Translations under genes and position numbers: made by a program | From: Dysidea avara | Lineage: Eukaryota; Porifera; Demospongiae; Dictyoceratida; Dysideidae | Direction of reading: 5' to 3' | Assembly: GCF_963678975.1 (NCBI RefSeq) | Contig: NC_089280.1 | Span: forward strand, 17,644,780 to 17,708,779 | Length of the DNA: 64,000 bases | Shown here: positions 48,231 to 63,239 of the stretch, in pieces | How positions within the stretch are numbered: the first letter of the stretch is position 1 | Layout: each line of letters opens with the position of its first letter | The notes under the pieces: model-generated | Told to the model about the DNA's origin: nothing | The model's database searches: none | Seen by the model: only the letters and a program-made list of their open reading frames with translations

Positions 48231-51200
48231 CAATTTTTAGCTCGCTTCTAACCAAAATTCTTGGTAGTTTTAATTCATCAATGACAGAAAAAAGTGCATG
48301 TGTGTTGTGGAAAACAATTCTATACACTAACCTGTCTGGAGAAAGACCTTTATCAACAGATTCAGGTCCAGGAATTCTATCCCCCAATAGCCAGTCACAC
48401 TACATGATCAACAATAATGAATGTACATTTAGTTTTGCTTTAGCACTACACAGTTAGCAGATATATTAGATATAATACTTATCATGTTGAAGCTGAAACT
48501 TCTGTGGTCAAGTATTATTTGTGTGTGCAATCATGGAAATTATATTCACAATTTTGTAATTTTAGTTGTGAATAAGCCAAAGTAATCACAGTTCACACGA
48601 ATCTCATTTTTGAAGAAGTGATACCTCTTAAAATTCTACCAGCATGCTAGCTCGCCAGTCAGGTTAGACTAGCTGATCCTTTAGTAGTAGACAGCACCAA
48701 AACTAGTTTGCATATCATCGTCTACTGCCTTTGCTGATTGACTATAATCCGCATTCTTCAAAACGTAAACAGCCAACACAAAAAACAGCAGGGGAATTGT
48801 AACTACCAGAGTATGGTATGTGGCGGTCATGATGAGTAGATCAGTATAGATTGTGATTAGTGGTTCCAAGCAGAGTGTAGCAGCGTTCTGGCTGGCTGTA
48901 TACAGTGGTCTTCATAAGCCTATTCATAACTTGCTACTCCCTTACAGGGTAGCTCCCCAGCAAGAATTTCTTAATGGGTAGAATATCCTGGCTGTGAAAA
49001 TATGTTCTGTTATCCATATGCATGGCCCAACCAAAAGGGTACATATATATATATATATATCACACAAATGTTTGTTTTTGTAGTAACGAGGCACTTACAG
49101 CGGCAGACTCATTGTTATTGCATACTGCTAGTGCATCAATTATCTCTGACTCTTCAAATCCCATTTGTTTTAGCTTGTAAATTGCCTTAAGGGTTGGGAG
49201 AAAAAAAGAATTGTAGTGTACAACTGACAGGAGATCTACTTACTGCTTTGTCTGGAACAAATTCCCATTTTCGTCGCTTCACACCTTTCTTTGGTTTATC
49301 AGATTTAGACTTATCTTTACGGCTGCTAGTTGAAGAATCACTAGCGATCCCTTCTTGTGGTATAGCAGCAGGTAAAGGTAGTAGTGTTTCTCCTTGTAAT
49401 GATACATTGTTTGTGTCTGAGGGTTTGGTTGTTGACGATGATGAGATGGGGTCATCAATGTCTGAATCATTCTGGTGTTGGATTAACCATTCCATTGCTT
49501 GTAGACATGACATGCTATAGGAATGATGTATAGAAGAATGTATAGCGCACACACACACATGCGCACACACACATGCACACACGTACACTCCACATACATA
49601 CACTAAATCTACACAATGCATGTGTAAGCACACATACAGTACACACTGCAAGCACAAAATGAACACTGTATGTACTTATTTAAGAGAAGAGCTTTCTTAG
49701 CCCTGTGGTCAGTAAATCCCATCTCCATCAACTGATCAAGAGCAGCCTGCAGTAGAATAGAATGGTGTAACAATTTGTATGCATGACCAACCACTGCTGA
49801 AAGAATGTATATACATGCACGCATGCACCACACGCACACACTTCTGCTTGTGTGGAGACCATCACCTCTCTTTGAGACCACCATCTCCATCCTAACCCTC
49901 TATGTAAGGCACACACTCAGCGGATGCTGAATAACAAGCCATCGAATTTAGGCTAGGAGAGAGAATTCACCAAGCCAGGGGATGCTGAATAATCTATTTT
50001 ACAAGCATCATTAAAATTTCGGCCAGGTGAGAGGACTCCTAGGAGGGTGAATAGGTCATAGACAATTGCAGGACCCAAGTCAGAGCCTTGTGCAAAGCAT
50101 GGTCTTGTTGGCTTGCAAGGGCGTCATCCTCTGACCCTGCCTTGTCTCCACCACACAGCCACTCACACACATGCATGCACGCACACACTTACATTCATAC
50201 CTGATCAATAAATGTTTCCTGTTTACTGTCTTCAGCTACAAAAAAAATAATGGAATAATAAAAACAGAATATCACTTGTGTGTATGTTTCTTACCATCTG
50301 AATCATCAGAATTATCCTCATCATCCACTGACTGCAGTTTACATGCAGTATTGACCAGGCAGATCAGAGCATCCCTCATACGTCGATGAAACTGGCAGTA
50401 AAGAAATTGTAAAGTTTGTGTGCATGTGTGGTATGTGTGTATGCAGTGCATATGTACAGTGTGTGTGTGTGTTGTATGCTAGTGTGTGATGTCGAGCCTG
50501 TGCTCCTTGTCGTGGACCTGGTAACATACCACTTGTTGGTGGTATGGCAAATGGCAGCACCCCTATCCCTGACCATGTGGTGGAGATGTTCTATGTTAAC
50601 CTTGCAAGCCAACTACAGAGCATTACATCATGTAGATACTCTAGTATTCTTAATGCAGGAAGATTCAGACCGAGGCAGGCCCTGTTATTGCCTTAGAGGC
50701 TGTCCACTCTCTTGAAGGTCCACTCTCTTGAAGGTTCACTCACCAGGCCTAAATAAAATGTATGGGATACTCAATATCCCTTGGCTAGTTGGGTAGCGTC
50801 CATGGGGTGGCAGGTAATAAAGAAAGGTACGTGTATGTGTGCGTCTGGCATCAGCAAAATGTAGCAGCATTCAGAAGATATGACTAGTGCTTGGATCTTA
50901 AAATATTTACTATACCAGTGTCCTTATGCATATAGTATGGGGATTTGAGGAAGATTTCTATCCAGTGATAGTATGGATAGAGATGGTGCAGCTGTCAGGA
51001 TGGAAGGAGGTAATTACTGAATTCAAGGTGCAGAGATGATGAACAAAGACATAATTATGGGACTTCATGTTACCAGTTACAGCAAGGTAGCTAGAGATTC
51101 ATTATTTAACTATATAGCACCTGTTGACATTCCTTGATCAGGAGAGGCAACATTATGACTAGCAGTGACGTAACAATGAGGATTGAGAGAGACACGGAGG

Positions 51201-52305
51201 TGAAACTATTTTATTAATGGAATTGTGGTATGGGAGAGAGGGGGAGGTAAAGAGAGAGAAGAGAGACATCACAGCTACATGTAAGTGGTAGAGCACTGGC
51301 CTGGTTCGGTGCTTTCAACCTTGTTGCCGATTCCTTGGGGCAGGATACCCCTGTACCATGCCTTACATGTGGACACAAGAAGCTGGACCTCATACATACA
51401 TTATGTATAAGAGATGGATTGCTCCAGAAGGATTTGCCTATACTGACTTTGGTTAGCACCTGGATTGTCCCAGTGTCTATAGCCGAAGTCTGTGTGTGTG
51501 TAGGGTGTGTGTTTGTGTGTACTTACACTAATATCATTCAGTAGGGCTGATAGACCGCCAGCGAATCCAGTTCTCTCCTTGACACTGGCAGGAATCCCAG
51601 ATGTCAGTTTATCAATATCATCTTTACTAGGAGACTGTGTCAGGAATTGTGCTCTTAGATGCTGAGAGGACAACAATGACTACCATCAATTACATAATAA
51701 TAATACTCACTGGAGATTTTTGATGAAGTGAAGATGTTTGTTTCTTGTCATATTTAGACCGTGAAGGAATAAACAGAATATGATCTATCAGGAGATACAA
51801 TAGTGCAGTGTACTACATTGTAACATAGTTTGCATCAACATTTTATACATGTACAAAATAATGAAAACAACAACAGTAAAATCAGATCAAAACATGTTCC
51901 ACCTGATTTATCAAATACTAAAGCAGACTTTTTTCTAAGTGATATACAGGTATTTATTAATTTTATTTACATTGTGATGTGATAGCTAGAAATGCAATAT
52001 ACATACACACGGCCTATCCAGTACAATGTAAGATAAGATGATGCCTCCAGTTTTACCAGGTGTCGTGCTGCATCAGCGTTGAGAGTGTAGTCATGCTATT
52101 GGATATTCTGGTAACACATTCAATCTTTCCTACCATTTGGAAAGGTACTGTTTACAGCAGTTAAGGAGAAGCAGTGGGCCAGTGAGTTTAGTAGTAGTTC
52201 AAAGAACCACTGAATATCATCTATTAAGTTGTTGGTGAACCTGAAGACTGTATTGTATATCCTGTAAGCAGATCAATGTTCTTTTAAATTATGATGCTTT
52301 AGTTA

Positions 52306-52390
<85 letters not shown>

Positions 52391-53651
52391 TGTGTGTTAT
52401 GTTTATGTGTAGAAATGAAAATAACCATTCGTGTTAAAATATTTGGTTATATCGTGACATATTCATATCACGAATAAATTTTACCACGATGAATGATATA
52501 AGCAAAATCTACGTATATCATCCAGCACTAATCTTTCTGCAGGTGCAACACAATAATCTGTTGACTAAGCTGGTAGACACATTTCTCTTAGTGGTGTCCA
52601 TGAAGTAACACAAAAAATCAAATACCAGCACCCCTAGCTGCCCAAGAGTATGTGGCGGATGCCAAGGGTACCACTCACCACTCAGCTGGGAATTATCATA
52701 GTTATATGTAGCAAGCATGCATGCTCAATTACATACATGTGTGATGATGTCTACATATTCACAGGTTACATGATGTTTACATTACCAATATGTACATGAT
52801 GGTTTAGTATGCACACACATTTTTGTCTAAAGATCATCATCTCCACCCCAATCTTTCATTCGTAAGGATAGTAATTGCACTGGTCCCTCTTTACAAGCTT
52901 CAAATTTAGAGGAACCCCAAGGAGGGTGGATAGGCCAGGTATGGTTGGAATGCGAGAATCCTATTAGAAGGTGTTAGCTGCATAATGTGTATTCCCTGTT
53001 AAGTTGCAAGGCCAACACAAGAATTTCTTTAGTATTGCAGCAAAACTGTAATTTTACTTATCTTCTTCGCCCATATTCTGGACTGAATCCACAGAAATTA
53101 AGAATAAAATACACGAGAAATTCACAGTGCGTATGGGCTGGACACAAGCCATGCAGCAGCATGATTAAACAATGGATATGCTAGGATGTATCCATGTGTC
53201 TAGTATGATTATACATTAACACTGCATAGATTAATATATAATTAGGGTTACAGCTAGATGTAACACTCCAGATAGCAGGACGTGTACAATTGAAAAATTA
53301 AAGCATACACGTAGAGTTTGGTACCAGCAACCTGTGAAAATTATTACCTCAGCTTTTAAATATTTATCATACACGTAACATTTGATGAGACCATCTTAAA
53401 ACTGTTAACTGCTCACCATTGTGGTTCACTCCTTCTTCCTTCAAAGTCTTCTTCCCTTCCAAGCGTTTACCGCTCGACAGTACTAGATTACCATGTAGTG
53501 GTCCTAGATTCAACATTGCTGGTAGGATACGATCACGAAAATCATCTACAGAGCATGACTCATCCACTACTACCGGATACATTTTCCCGTTGACATCAAT
53601 TACAGATAATTCCATTTGCTGTTCGACACTGGTCATTTCCATTTGTGACAT
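48196..53651 (-). CDS. UBAC1: Ubiquitin-associated domain-containing protein 1
   Basis: Non-catalytic subunit (KPC2 in vertebrates) of a RING ubiquitin-ligase complex; shuttles ubiquitylated substrates to the proteasome. Nine exons (complement), 402 residues, close to human UBAC1: 53417-53651, 51711-51784, 51527-51661, 50295-50391, 50201-50235, 49676-49746, 49244-49514, 49099-49185, 48196-48399. Ubiquitin-like N-terminus (residues 1-80); first UBA domain (AALDQLMEMGFTDHRAKKAL, then MSCLQAMEWLIQH); acidic/basic linker (KKGVKRRKWEF); second UBA (LKQMGFEESEIIDALAV, then ESAACDWLLGDR), followed by PGPESVDKGLSPD, matching the vertebrate segment after UBA2. The last ten residues (TSTQKIRIFN) and the stop lie inside the foldback repeat, so the normal C-terminal STI1-like end is shortened or replaced. 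Exon 3 is best ended at GTAAGT (51,526) to keep phase. Confidence 0.9.
48400..49098. other. UBAC1 last intron
   Basis: 699 bp, AT-rich, with a short (TA)n tract near 49,032-49,050. A 62-codon minus-strand frame with one hydrophobic segment lies at 48,681-48,869 but has no support as a gene. Confidence 0.4.
49860..50165. repeat. Dispersed repeat copy
   Basis: Shares three colinear blocks with 52,830-53,030 (catctccaycc-type start, aggagggtgaatagg / aggagggtggatagg, and ttggcttgcaagg / agttgcaagg), and its right end with the reverse complement of 50,550-50,620. No coding capacity. In a UBAC1 intron. Confidence 0.4.
51270..51425 (+). mobile_element. Degenerate tRNA-related SINE head
   Basis: taagtggtagagcactggcc resembles a tRNA 5' half with box A, followed by gttgccgattcc in the place of box B. 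Too diverged to fold as a tRNA. In a UBAC1 intron. Confidence 0.35.
52309..52398. repeat. (TG)n microsatellite
   Basis: About 40 TG units with one GC interruption near the end. UBAC1 intron 1. Confidence 0.98.
52830..53030. repeat. Dispersed repeat copy
   Basis: Colinear weak match to 49,860-50,165 (see that entry). UBAC1 intron 1. Confidence 0.35.
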
Positions 53652-53835
53652 CTTTTTGTCAGAGATTATCGATGAAACAACTTCTCCAGGCTAGTGTATT
53701 GCCTGTTTCTGCGTCACCGTACATGGGATTTCCCTTATTTCTATTTAATGCATATCATAAATTCTTAGCGATATTTCTATTTAATGCTCCATATAAACAC
53801 AACAACGACGCTAGTAAACAAATCTCACCCGCGCC
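53652..53835. promoter_or_regulatory. Shared upstream region of UBAC1 and ATAT1
   Basis: Only 184 bp separate two divergent start codons. Must contain both 5' untranslated regions and the promoter; bidirectional use is inferred. Confidence 0.5.
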
Positions 53836-56472
<2,637 letters not shown>

Positions 56473-56508
56473 TGGTTTTGTGGTAATTAAAATAGTTTTG
56501 TGAAATTA

Positions 56509-57060
56509 ATGGTCTGTGACGTGTTAAGCGCGGAAATCTCACGTGAGTTTAGCGCCAAAACCGAAATCAGTTTTGTGAAAGAAAACGTGTCTGCGATGCT
56601 TGGAGGCGATCCAGTAGAATTGGACGACACGGCAGAAAGGTTGACAAAGAAAAGCAAATTACTAGTATTTTTTAAATCAGATTTGTCTTTGAAAGGTTGA
56701 AGAATCTCACAGCTGAGTTCGACGATGGCAACATCACAGCGAAGGTACGTACCCCTTAGCGCTGCAATTACTCGCCCGCTATACGCTTCCTTCAACAAAT
56801 CAGGAGCTCATCGAACTCGTCCTCCGGACTCGATGAGCTGCCCAAATAGATCGTCGTTCTTTTTATCAAATTTTGTATGGAAGTCGCGTGTATTTTTACA
56901 GGGGTACGTGAATCAGAAGCTGAAAATCTTAAAAGGAAAACTAAAGGATTCTGTACAAAGACAGTGAGTCTCAAATGTTGAGTGTGTCGTAGATGTTTGT
57001 GCGTTTTCTTACAGAGTTGATGAAATTGATCAGAAGAGGAAGGATGGCGCTCTTAATGAG
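56509..57060 (+). CDS. 5' exons of an unidentified gene with DMAP1-binding-like segment (incomplete)
   Basis: Four exons join in frame to 101 residues: 56509-56639, 56681-56744, 56902-56963, 57015-57060; the last ends in a good donor (GTAACA), and no further exon could be found before the repeats. The sequence starts MVCDVLSAEISREF, is acidic in the middle (GGDPVELDDTAER) and then predicted helical. The segment ERLKNLTAEFDDGNITAKGY followed by VNQKLKILKGKLKD resembles the DMAP1-binding domain at the N-termini of DIP2 and DNMT1 (pattern ELxxGxITxxGYxxKxxxLL). Identity is not established. Intron 1 would be only 41 bp. The alternative, one unspliced frame from 56,725, has no such similarity. Confidence 0.5.
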
Positions 57061-58700
57061 GTAACAATAATGTGATTGTAAAGTTGGGTTTGTGTCTGCA
57101 ATGTCTCTAGATCCCTAATTACTGGGTAATCGTTGATTTATTGACTGTGGTCAAAAAGTTCCTTGATTATGTGATTTAGACTACCTCGATGGGATGGTGT
57201 GTTTATGAAATTAAAGCAAAACGTATACCTAGCTAGAGCTTTTGTTTAAGCAGCTTTCTGTGTCACCAGACAACCTTGATCAAGTGCGTGGGTGACTGAA
57301 GGAGCATTCGCACTGTGCTATTTCATTGTGTGTACAATGCTTCATGTGTAGCTAGTTTAGAGTTAGTTGCAAGTCGTACCAGCCATAATGACTTAAAATA
57401 TGGCTAGACAGATGCTAAAAGCATGATGGGGTGAGCCTGAGTTATGTAAAAAGTGATGCGGCATCAACTGTATTTCCATGAATAGCGTTTAATGTGTGTG
57501 TGCGTGTTTGTAGCTATACATACAGAAATACTCAGGCTACTCTAGAGATAGCTGGAGGAAGGTGAAAAAAGTTCAAGTTGAGAGACTCAGTGGCCTATAG
57601 CTACATAACTGTGTGGAACCATAGTCAGCTAGGACTTATCTCCCTGTCTTCTGCAGTTTCATTGGCCAACTGCATGTTCTCTTCTACGAGTGTGCATGGC
57701 GTCTATCACGTGTCTACTCGCTTCTGCTTCATCTGGCATTTCTGCTGCCGTCCTTGCCCTGTCTCATTCTCTCCCTGCCTTCTTCTAAGATGGTCTTCTA
57801 TGTCTAAGTAGATAAGAAGTTGTAACCCATGTGACAAATTCTAAGCCAAGTAGTACAAATACGGCCTTCTTTGTACAGGAAATTTTCGTGAACGTGACGC
57901 ATGTACCATTCACCAGGGCATTCACCAGCCAGTGTTCCCTCCTCGCCCTGTCTTGTTCTCTCCCGGCCTTCTTCCAAGACGGTCTTCTTTGTCTATGTCA
58001 ATGTATATAAGAATAAGTTGTGTGACAAGCGACAAATTGTAAGCCATGTGGCGTAAATTCTCGGGAATGGCCAGACGTACGGTCGTACATACAGTTGAGC
58101 ACTACCAGTGTGGGGCTGTCCGTGTTCGTTACGTAAACTCTTGGGAATGGTCAGATGTATGGTCGGACGTACAAGTGACTACTGCCATTTGTGGGGCTCG
58201 CTCAGGCTTGCCCCAATATAAATTTGCACTACAGCTGGTGCTTGGGAAAGAGGGTTTGTGAGTGTACACTGGTCTAGTGGTGAAGAATGCTTGAGAACAC
58301 TCATGAAAGGGGACAGTCTAGTGGTTGTAGTGAGCCCATGTTTTGTTATTCCATTGACTAGTCAATTGTTAGAGGAGTCCATTTCAGTTTCAGTAGACTG
58401 GGATTGAACAGGAAGAATTGATGATTTGACCGTGTAATTTGTTTTGAACAAAAATTTTATTGTGACAGATCCTTGTGTTCGATTCCACATGTTTGAACGA
58501 CCTTTCTTTGAGACTCAAATCAGCCATTCTTCAGGTGTCATAACTAGTTTTATTCTAATGCCCTTGGGTGGTGATCTTGCTTTGGATAACGAGAAACATC
58601 AATGGTACGATTCAATCTGACTAATATTGGATGTGGTTTAGATAGTTGATCACGGTATTTTCTGAGCCGCAAATGGTCACGAATAGATAAGGGTTTTATT
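57061..58700. other. Repeat-rich stretch, no gene recognised
   Basis: Probably the intron after exon 4 of the preceding gene, or intergenic. Contains the two pairs of direct repeats listed separately. No coding sequence supported. Confidence 0.4.
57755..58205. repeat. Two pairs of diverged direct repeats
   Basis: Pair 1: 57,755-57,830 and 57,940-58,020 share gccctgtctcattctctccc-like start, cttcttctaagatggtcttc-like middle and an agataagaagttgt / ataagaataagttgtgt end. Pair 2: 58,047-58,118 and 58,130-58,200 share cgtaaattctcgggaatgg / cgtaaactcttgggaatgg and end in gtggggct. These look like an old complex tandem repeat. Confidence 0.6.
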
Positions 58701-60660
58701 CCTTCAGTGACAATTAATGTTGTTTTATCAATGTAAATCTAACTTGTGTGTTAAAATTTACATATTTAACCAGTTTCATAAATTCTAAGTATGACAACAA
58801 TTTCATAATAGCAGAACAAAGAAAATTACCATCTAGATATTGAGATGGACCAGCACTGCAAAATTTATTAATACTGGAATAGTCAAATGTTAACTCACTA
58901 GAATCGTATTGCCCAATTTGAATCTTTAGTGTGAAAAATACATATGGATGTACTTCACTTATCAACAAAGCATGGCAAGTAATGCCATTGGGAGCTTGAC
59001 CACATTTCTTGAGTGATTTTAACACCGAAGCAGTTAACATGCAATAGAGCTGGGCAAAAATTTGTGCATAGACGTGTGGAATCCCAGTTGACCTTCCTGT
59101 CGTATAACAACCTGGTTTTAATTCAATAACATCATATGACTCTGTATCTACATGAAGAGCACTAGAAGCAGCACTAGAATCTGAAACTGGGACTTTTGTA
59201 AAAACCAAGAGCTGTTGTGGTAGTCTATAGGTACACTCTGAAATTCTTGTGGTGGGGTCTGGGGGGTGCTGTGAAGGCACCTGGGGATCTTGTAATGGTA
59301 GCAGTAGAGCTCGGCTGTCACTTTGAGATTGCACTATTCCTTCTGGATGGGGATGGTATCTGGCTGTGGGTGCATGGCTTCTAACAGGCGTGCATAATGA
59401 GGCAGTGTGTACTATGTCATAAGATTCTTCTATTGCGTGCAAGGACACATCTGCTATGAGTCTTCACTGAGTACACATTAACCACTGTGCCATATATATG
59501 TCCCAAAGTTTGTCTGGGGGTTCTGCAGAGCTACCATGGATCCTAATTGAATGTCTTGGAGGTGTTGGGCATGTCTGTTGTAGTATGACTTAGTCTGTTC
59601 CAAAGTATGTGCTGCCAGTTTGCTATTCAGCATCAAAGGCGCTGCATTGCCACTATGGTGCAAAGGAAAGGCGGTGTGATAGTAATGTGTCCTGTATGGG
59701 TTTACTGTACAGTTTCTGTGTAGGAGATACTCTGAAGGTAGTGTGGTGATGATGTCTTCATTGCCTTGTGGTCAAATTCTCACTGAATGGTAAAATCATT
59801 GAAATGGAGGTAAATTGGGCCATCATTGTACTACACTGTGTCAGGGACTGCTGTGTAACAGAATCTATGAGTCAATGATTGAACTAGTTGTTGTGTGGAG
59901 GTGCATGAGAATGATGTTCTGTGAGGCAGTCAACTAGGATGAAAAATTGATGTCCACCATAGCTGCAGAAGTCCACAGCAATCTCTTGAAACAACCAGAA
60001 TGGCTTCAGCTTCAACATGATGGGCGGATGGGAGCTGGTCCTGACACCTTTTAAATTACTCTACCAATATATCATTGTCAATGCCAGACCAATATGGTGG
60101 TAATCTGGCTCTTTTGTTCACATGGATGGTTGGCACCATTTGTTGCATAGACCCAGAATCAGCAAGTGACATCTGATCAACCCATCGTCTATTGTGAGAT
60201 GTTCTCTTATATTCCAATAACGTCCACAGGCCTCTGGCAGTTGGCTGTAGTGGTCTGGAAATCCCTGAGTGATCGTATGGTGTAAATGTTGATACTATGG
60301 ATCCTTGGGCAGCTTCCTCATGTAGGTTGTGTAACCAAAGTTTGTGACTGTCTGATTTCTGTAGTTGAAAGTACCAGATGGCGTTGGTAGTCATATTCGG
60401 CAAGGGAATAAGAAACTGTGTTGCATGATAGGCATCAGATGTATTGTTGCCTTTCCTCTATACCCACCGAGCTGGAAAGTTATAGGCCATTAAGTGGGAC
60501 TTGCTTGAATTGGGATTTTCAATCCTTGTTAAGGATGAGGACCCGTGAGTACCTTTTGACTGCCAGCAATCAGTCCTCTGTTTTTACCTCCATAATGCCA
60601 TTTTTGGCCTACTCCCATACAGCCTGCAACCATTCTTCATGAAATAAGTAAAGTTGTGGT
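58700..60660 (-). mobile_element. Ty3/Gypsy-type LTR retrotransposon pol fossil
   Basis: Minus-strand pieces resemble the integrase part of Ty3/Gypsy pol: a zinc-binding-region tail (YWSGIDNDI), a catalytic-core piece (DFCSYGGHQFFILVDCLT) and a post-core piece (KSYYNRHAQHLQDIQLGSMV). The copy is broken in many places and lacks recognisable RT, gag or LTRs, so it is an old remnant. Confidence 0.6.
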
Positions 60661-61054
60661 CAGACTATACATTTACATACCTCGAGTACAGTTTGTCAAA
60701 GAATGAAACATAATTATGCATTATTACCAATTATGGAAAGGTGTTCTGCACAAGAGTAAATTGACATTTTGATGATGTAAGCAGCACTACATGTTTGAGT
60801 GCAGGAAACATGTTGTAATGCAGGGGGGATAGTCAGCAAGGGAGTGCTGCCTTGTTTATATTGTGAATTGGTACACGGATGAAGCACTGACATCTAAGTG
60901 GCCTTAGATGGTGTGAAGGTGGATCCCACCTGTTTCAAAAGACTGGTGCATCTACTGTGTATTCTTGACAGACTTTGTTCTTGTGTGGCTGTATCTGCAG
61001 GCAGTCAGGTGATCCCCTTAAAACATGGGAACCATCATCAAATAACATTTTACA
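60661..61054. other. Spacer, nothing recognised
   Basis: No gene or repeat identified between the Gypsy fossil and the ankyrin-related tandem blocks. Confidence 0.35.
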
Positions 61055-63150
61055 AGTCCCACTAGATGACAATAGCCACTGCAGTCTTCAATAAGGACAC
61101 GTCAGTACTCACAATATGAAATGAAGCTTTGGGAGGGAAGTTGTAGTTAAAGTTTCCATTACAAAAGTACTTGTGGCTTGGCTGGTGTGAGAACATGACA
61201 AGTTGAGGGGGAGTGAGATTCTTTGCAGTAAGCACATGTATGTTGGCCCTAGCTGTTAACACTAACTCGTGATGGAAGATTAGCTGGTGTTAGGTATGTT
61301 CATGCATGGATCTAGTAAAAAAAAAATCTGCACACTGACTTCCAACTTCCAATCCTGCATGCTGACTTCCGACTTCCTTCTTTATGTGATTTGTGAAGCC
61401 ATGCAATGTATTTTCAGTTACTACTAGCTCACTCATTCTTCATATTCACATCGGCTCCCTTCGTTACCAGTAGTGACATCACTATTATATCAGTATGGGC
61501 ACTACTGGCTGGTAGAGTGGTGTACTTTTGGCCACCTGTTGAAATCCTTGCAATATCTGGTCATGTTCCTTCACCTTGTCTTTTGCAGTAGTTTAAATAA
61601 ATAACTAAAATATCTTCATTGCATCCAATGCACATGTTTCTCTGCTGTCACAATGAGTAAAGGTTGGACTGTGCCTGCACATGGGCTGTCTTCAGTTTAT
61701 GTGATTGACCGTAGCATTTCTTTGGAATTGCCACTAAATTACTGTAGTTTTTAGTAGCCACAGCAATTGCATGACTTGTATCACTCTGAAGCTGAGATCT
61801 AGATATTTTGGTTTCTGGAGCTACACTAAACGTGTTCCAAAAAGGCTGCCACACCTGAGAAAGTGGGAAGATCAAGAGAACTGGTCCCATGAAGTGGTTC
61901 CATCCGAGATACGACAGATTTCTTTGTGGTCATATGTACTCTGCTGTCCAAGGTGGTGGTGGTTGTGTGCCAGGCAGAGTCTATTCTGTTGTTTCCTGTC
62001 AACTGTGTCTTTGGTGTGGGAGGAAAGTTGTGAGGTAGTAGTGGCTGAGTGTGCCCTTGTAAGACATGTTTCAGTTGAGCAGTCGTCGTTGAATCTATTC
62101 CTCGGACTCTATCTAGTTCTATTTCATCAAGAGCTGTTTGTACAATTGTTCAATTGTTGTTCTTTTCTATTCAGTCATGTGATCAAGTTCATGAGTGTGA
62201 ACGTGTTGTCTGTGTACACTAAATGCGATATAGTTCTAAGCTAAATACACATAGTAATTAGTCTATGACATAACTTAGGAGGTGGTGGTGGTATGTTGTC
62301 CCATTAGATGACAGTAGCCACTGCAGTCTTCAATAAGGACACGTCAGTGCTCACAATATGGAATGAAGCTTTGGGAGTTAAAGTTTCCATTACAAAAGGA
62401 CTTGTGGGCTTGGCTGGACAAGTTGAGGGGGAGTGAGATTCTTTGCAGTAAGCACATGTATGTTGGCCCTAGTTGTTAACACTAACTCGTGATGGAAGTT
62501 AGGTATGTTCATGCATGGATCTAGTAAAAAAAATCTGCACACTGACTTCCAACTTCCAATTCTGCACGCTGACTTCCGACTTCCTTCTTTATGTGATTTG
62601 TGAAGCCATGCAATGTATTTTCAGTTACTACTAGCTCACTCATTCTTCATATTCACATTTGCTCCCTTCGTTACCAGTAGTGACATCACTATTATATCAG
62701 TATGGGCACTACTGGCTGGTAGAGTGGTGTACTTTTGGCCACCTGTTGAAATTCTTGCAATATCCGGTCATGTTCCTTCACCTTGTCTTTTGCAGTAGTT
62801 TAAATAAACAACTAAAATATCTTCATTGCATCCAATGCACATGTTTCTCTGCTGTTACAATGAGTAAAGGTTGGACTGTGCCTGCACATGGGCTGTCTTC
62901 AGTTTATGTGATTGACCGTATCATTTCTTTGGAATTGCCACTAAATTACCGTAGTTTTTAGTAGTCACAGCAATTGCATGACTTGTATCACCCTGAAGCT
63001 GAGATCGGTTTCTGGAACTACACTAAAAGGCTGCCACACCTGAGAAAGTGGAAAGATCAAGTGAACTGGTCCCATGAAGTGGTTCCATGTGGGATACGAC
63101 AGATTTCTTTGTGGTTGTGTGGACTCTGCTGTTCAAGGTGGTATGTTTGG
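61055..63150 (-). repeat. Two tandem copies of a ~0.9-kb block carrying ankyrin-repeat-like sequence
   Basis: Copy A (about 61,055-61,955) and copy B (about 62,300-63,145) match closely base by base, with small indels and a 345-bp spacer. Each contains an ankyrin-like minus-strand segment (ASSAHTD...MSLLVTKGADVNMKNE, about 61,435-61,535 and 62,640-62,740). The first part of the ankyrin repeat (STPLY) is in another frame. Confidence 0.75.
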
Positions 63151-63239
63151 CTCCAGAATGTTAAACTTGTTGTTTTCCAAATAGTGGCTAGGTGGGTAAA
63201 GACACATAAGTGTTATAAAAAAAGATTGAAGCCATACAA

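Noticed and set aside
48681-48869. Small membrane protein, 62 codons, minus strand
   Set aside because: One hydrophobic segment but lies in a UBAC1 intron, without homologue I recognise or splice support.
48930-48990. KFLLGSYPV as continuation of the second UBA domain of UBAC1
   Set aside because: The exon at 48,399 (CDWLLGDR) gives a far better match to the family and keeps phase.
56487-56798. 103-codon minus-strand frame
   Set aside because: The plus-strand exons with good splice sites and DMAP1-binding-like sequence explain the region better.
58714-59448. 244-codon minus-strand frame as a host gene
   Set aside because: Low-complexity beginning, no domain, adjoins the Ty3/Gypsy fossil in the same orientation; most likely part of that region.
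61406-61591. 61-codon plus-strand frame repeated at 62,613-62,798
   Set aside because: Duplicated only because the block is a tandem duplication; the minus strand shows the ankyrin-like coding sense.
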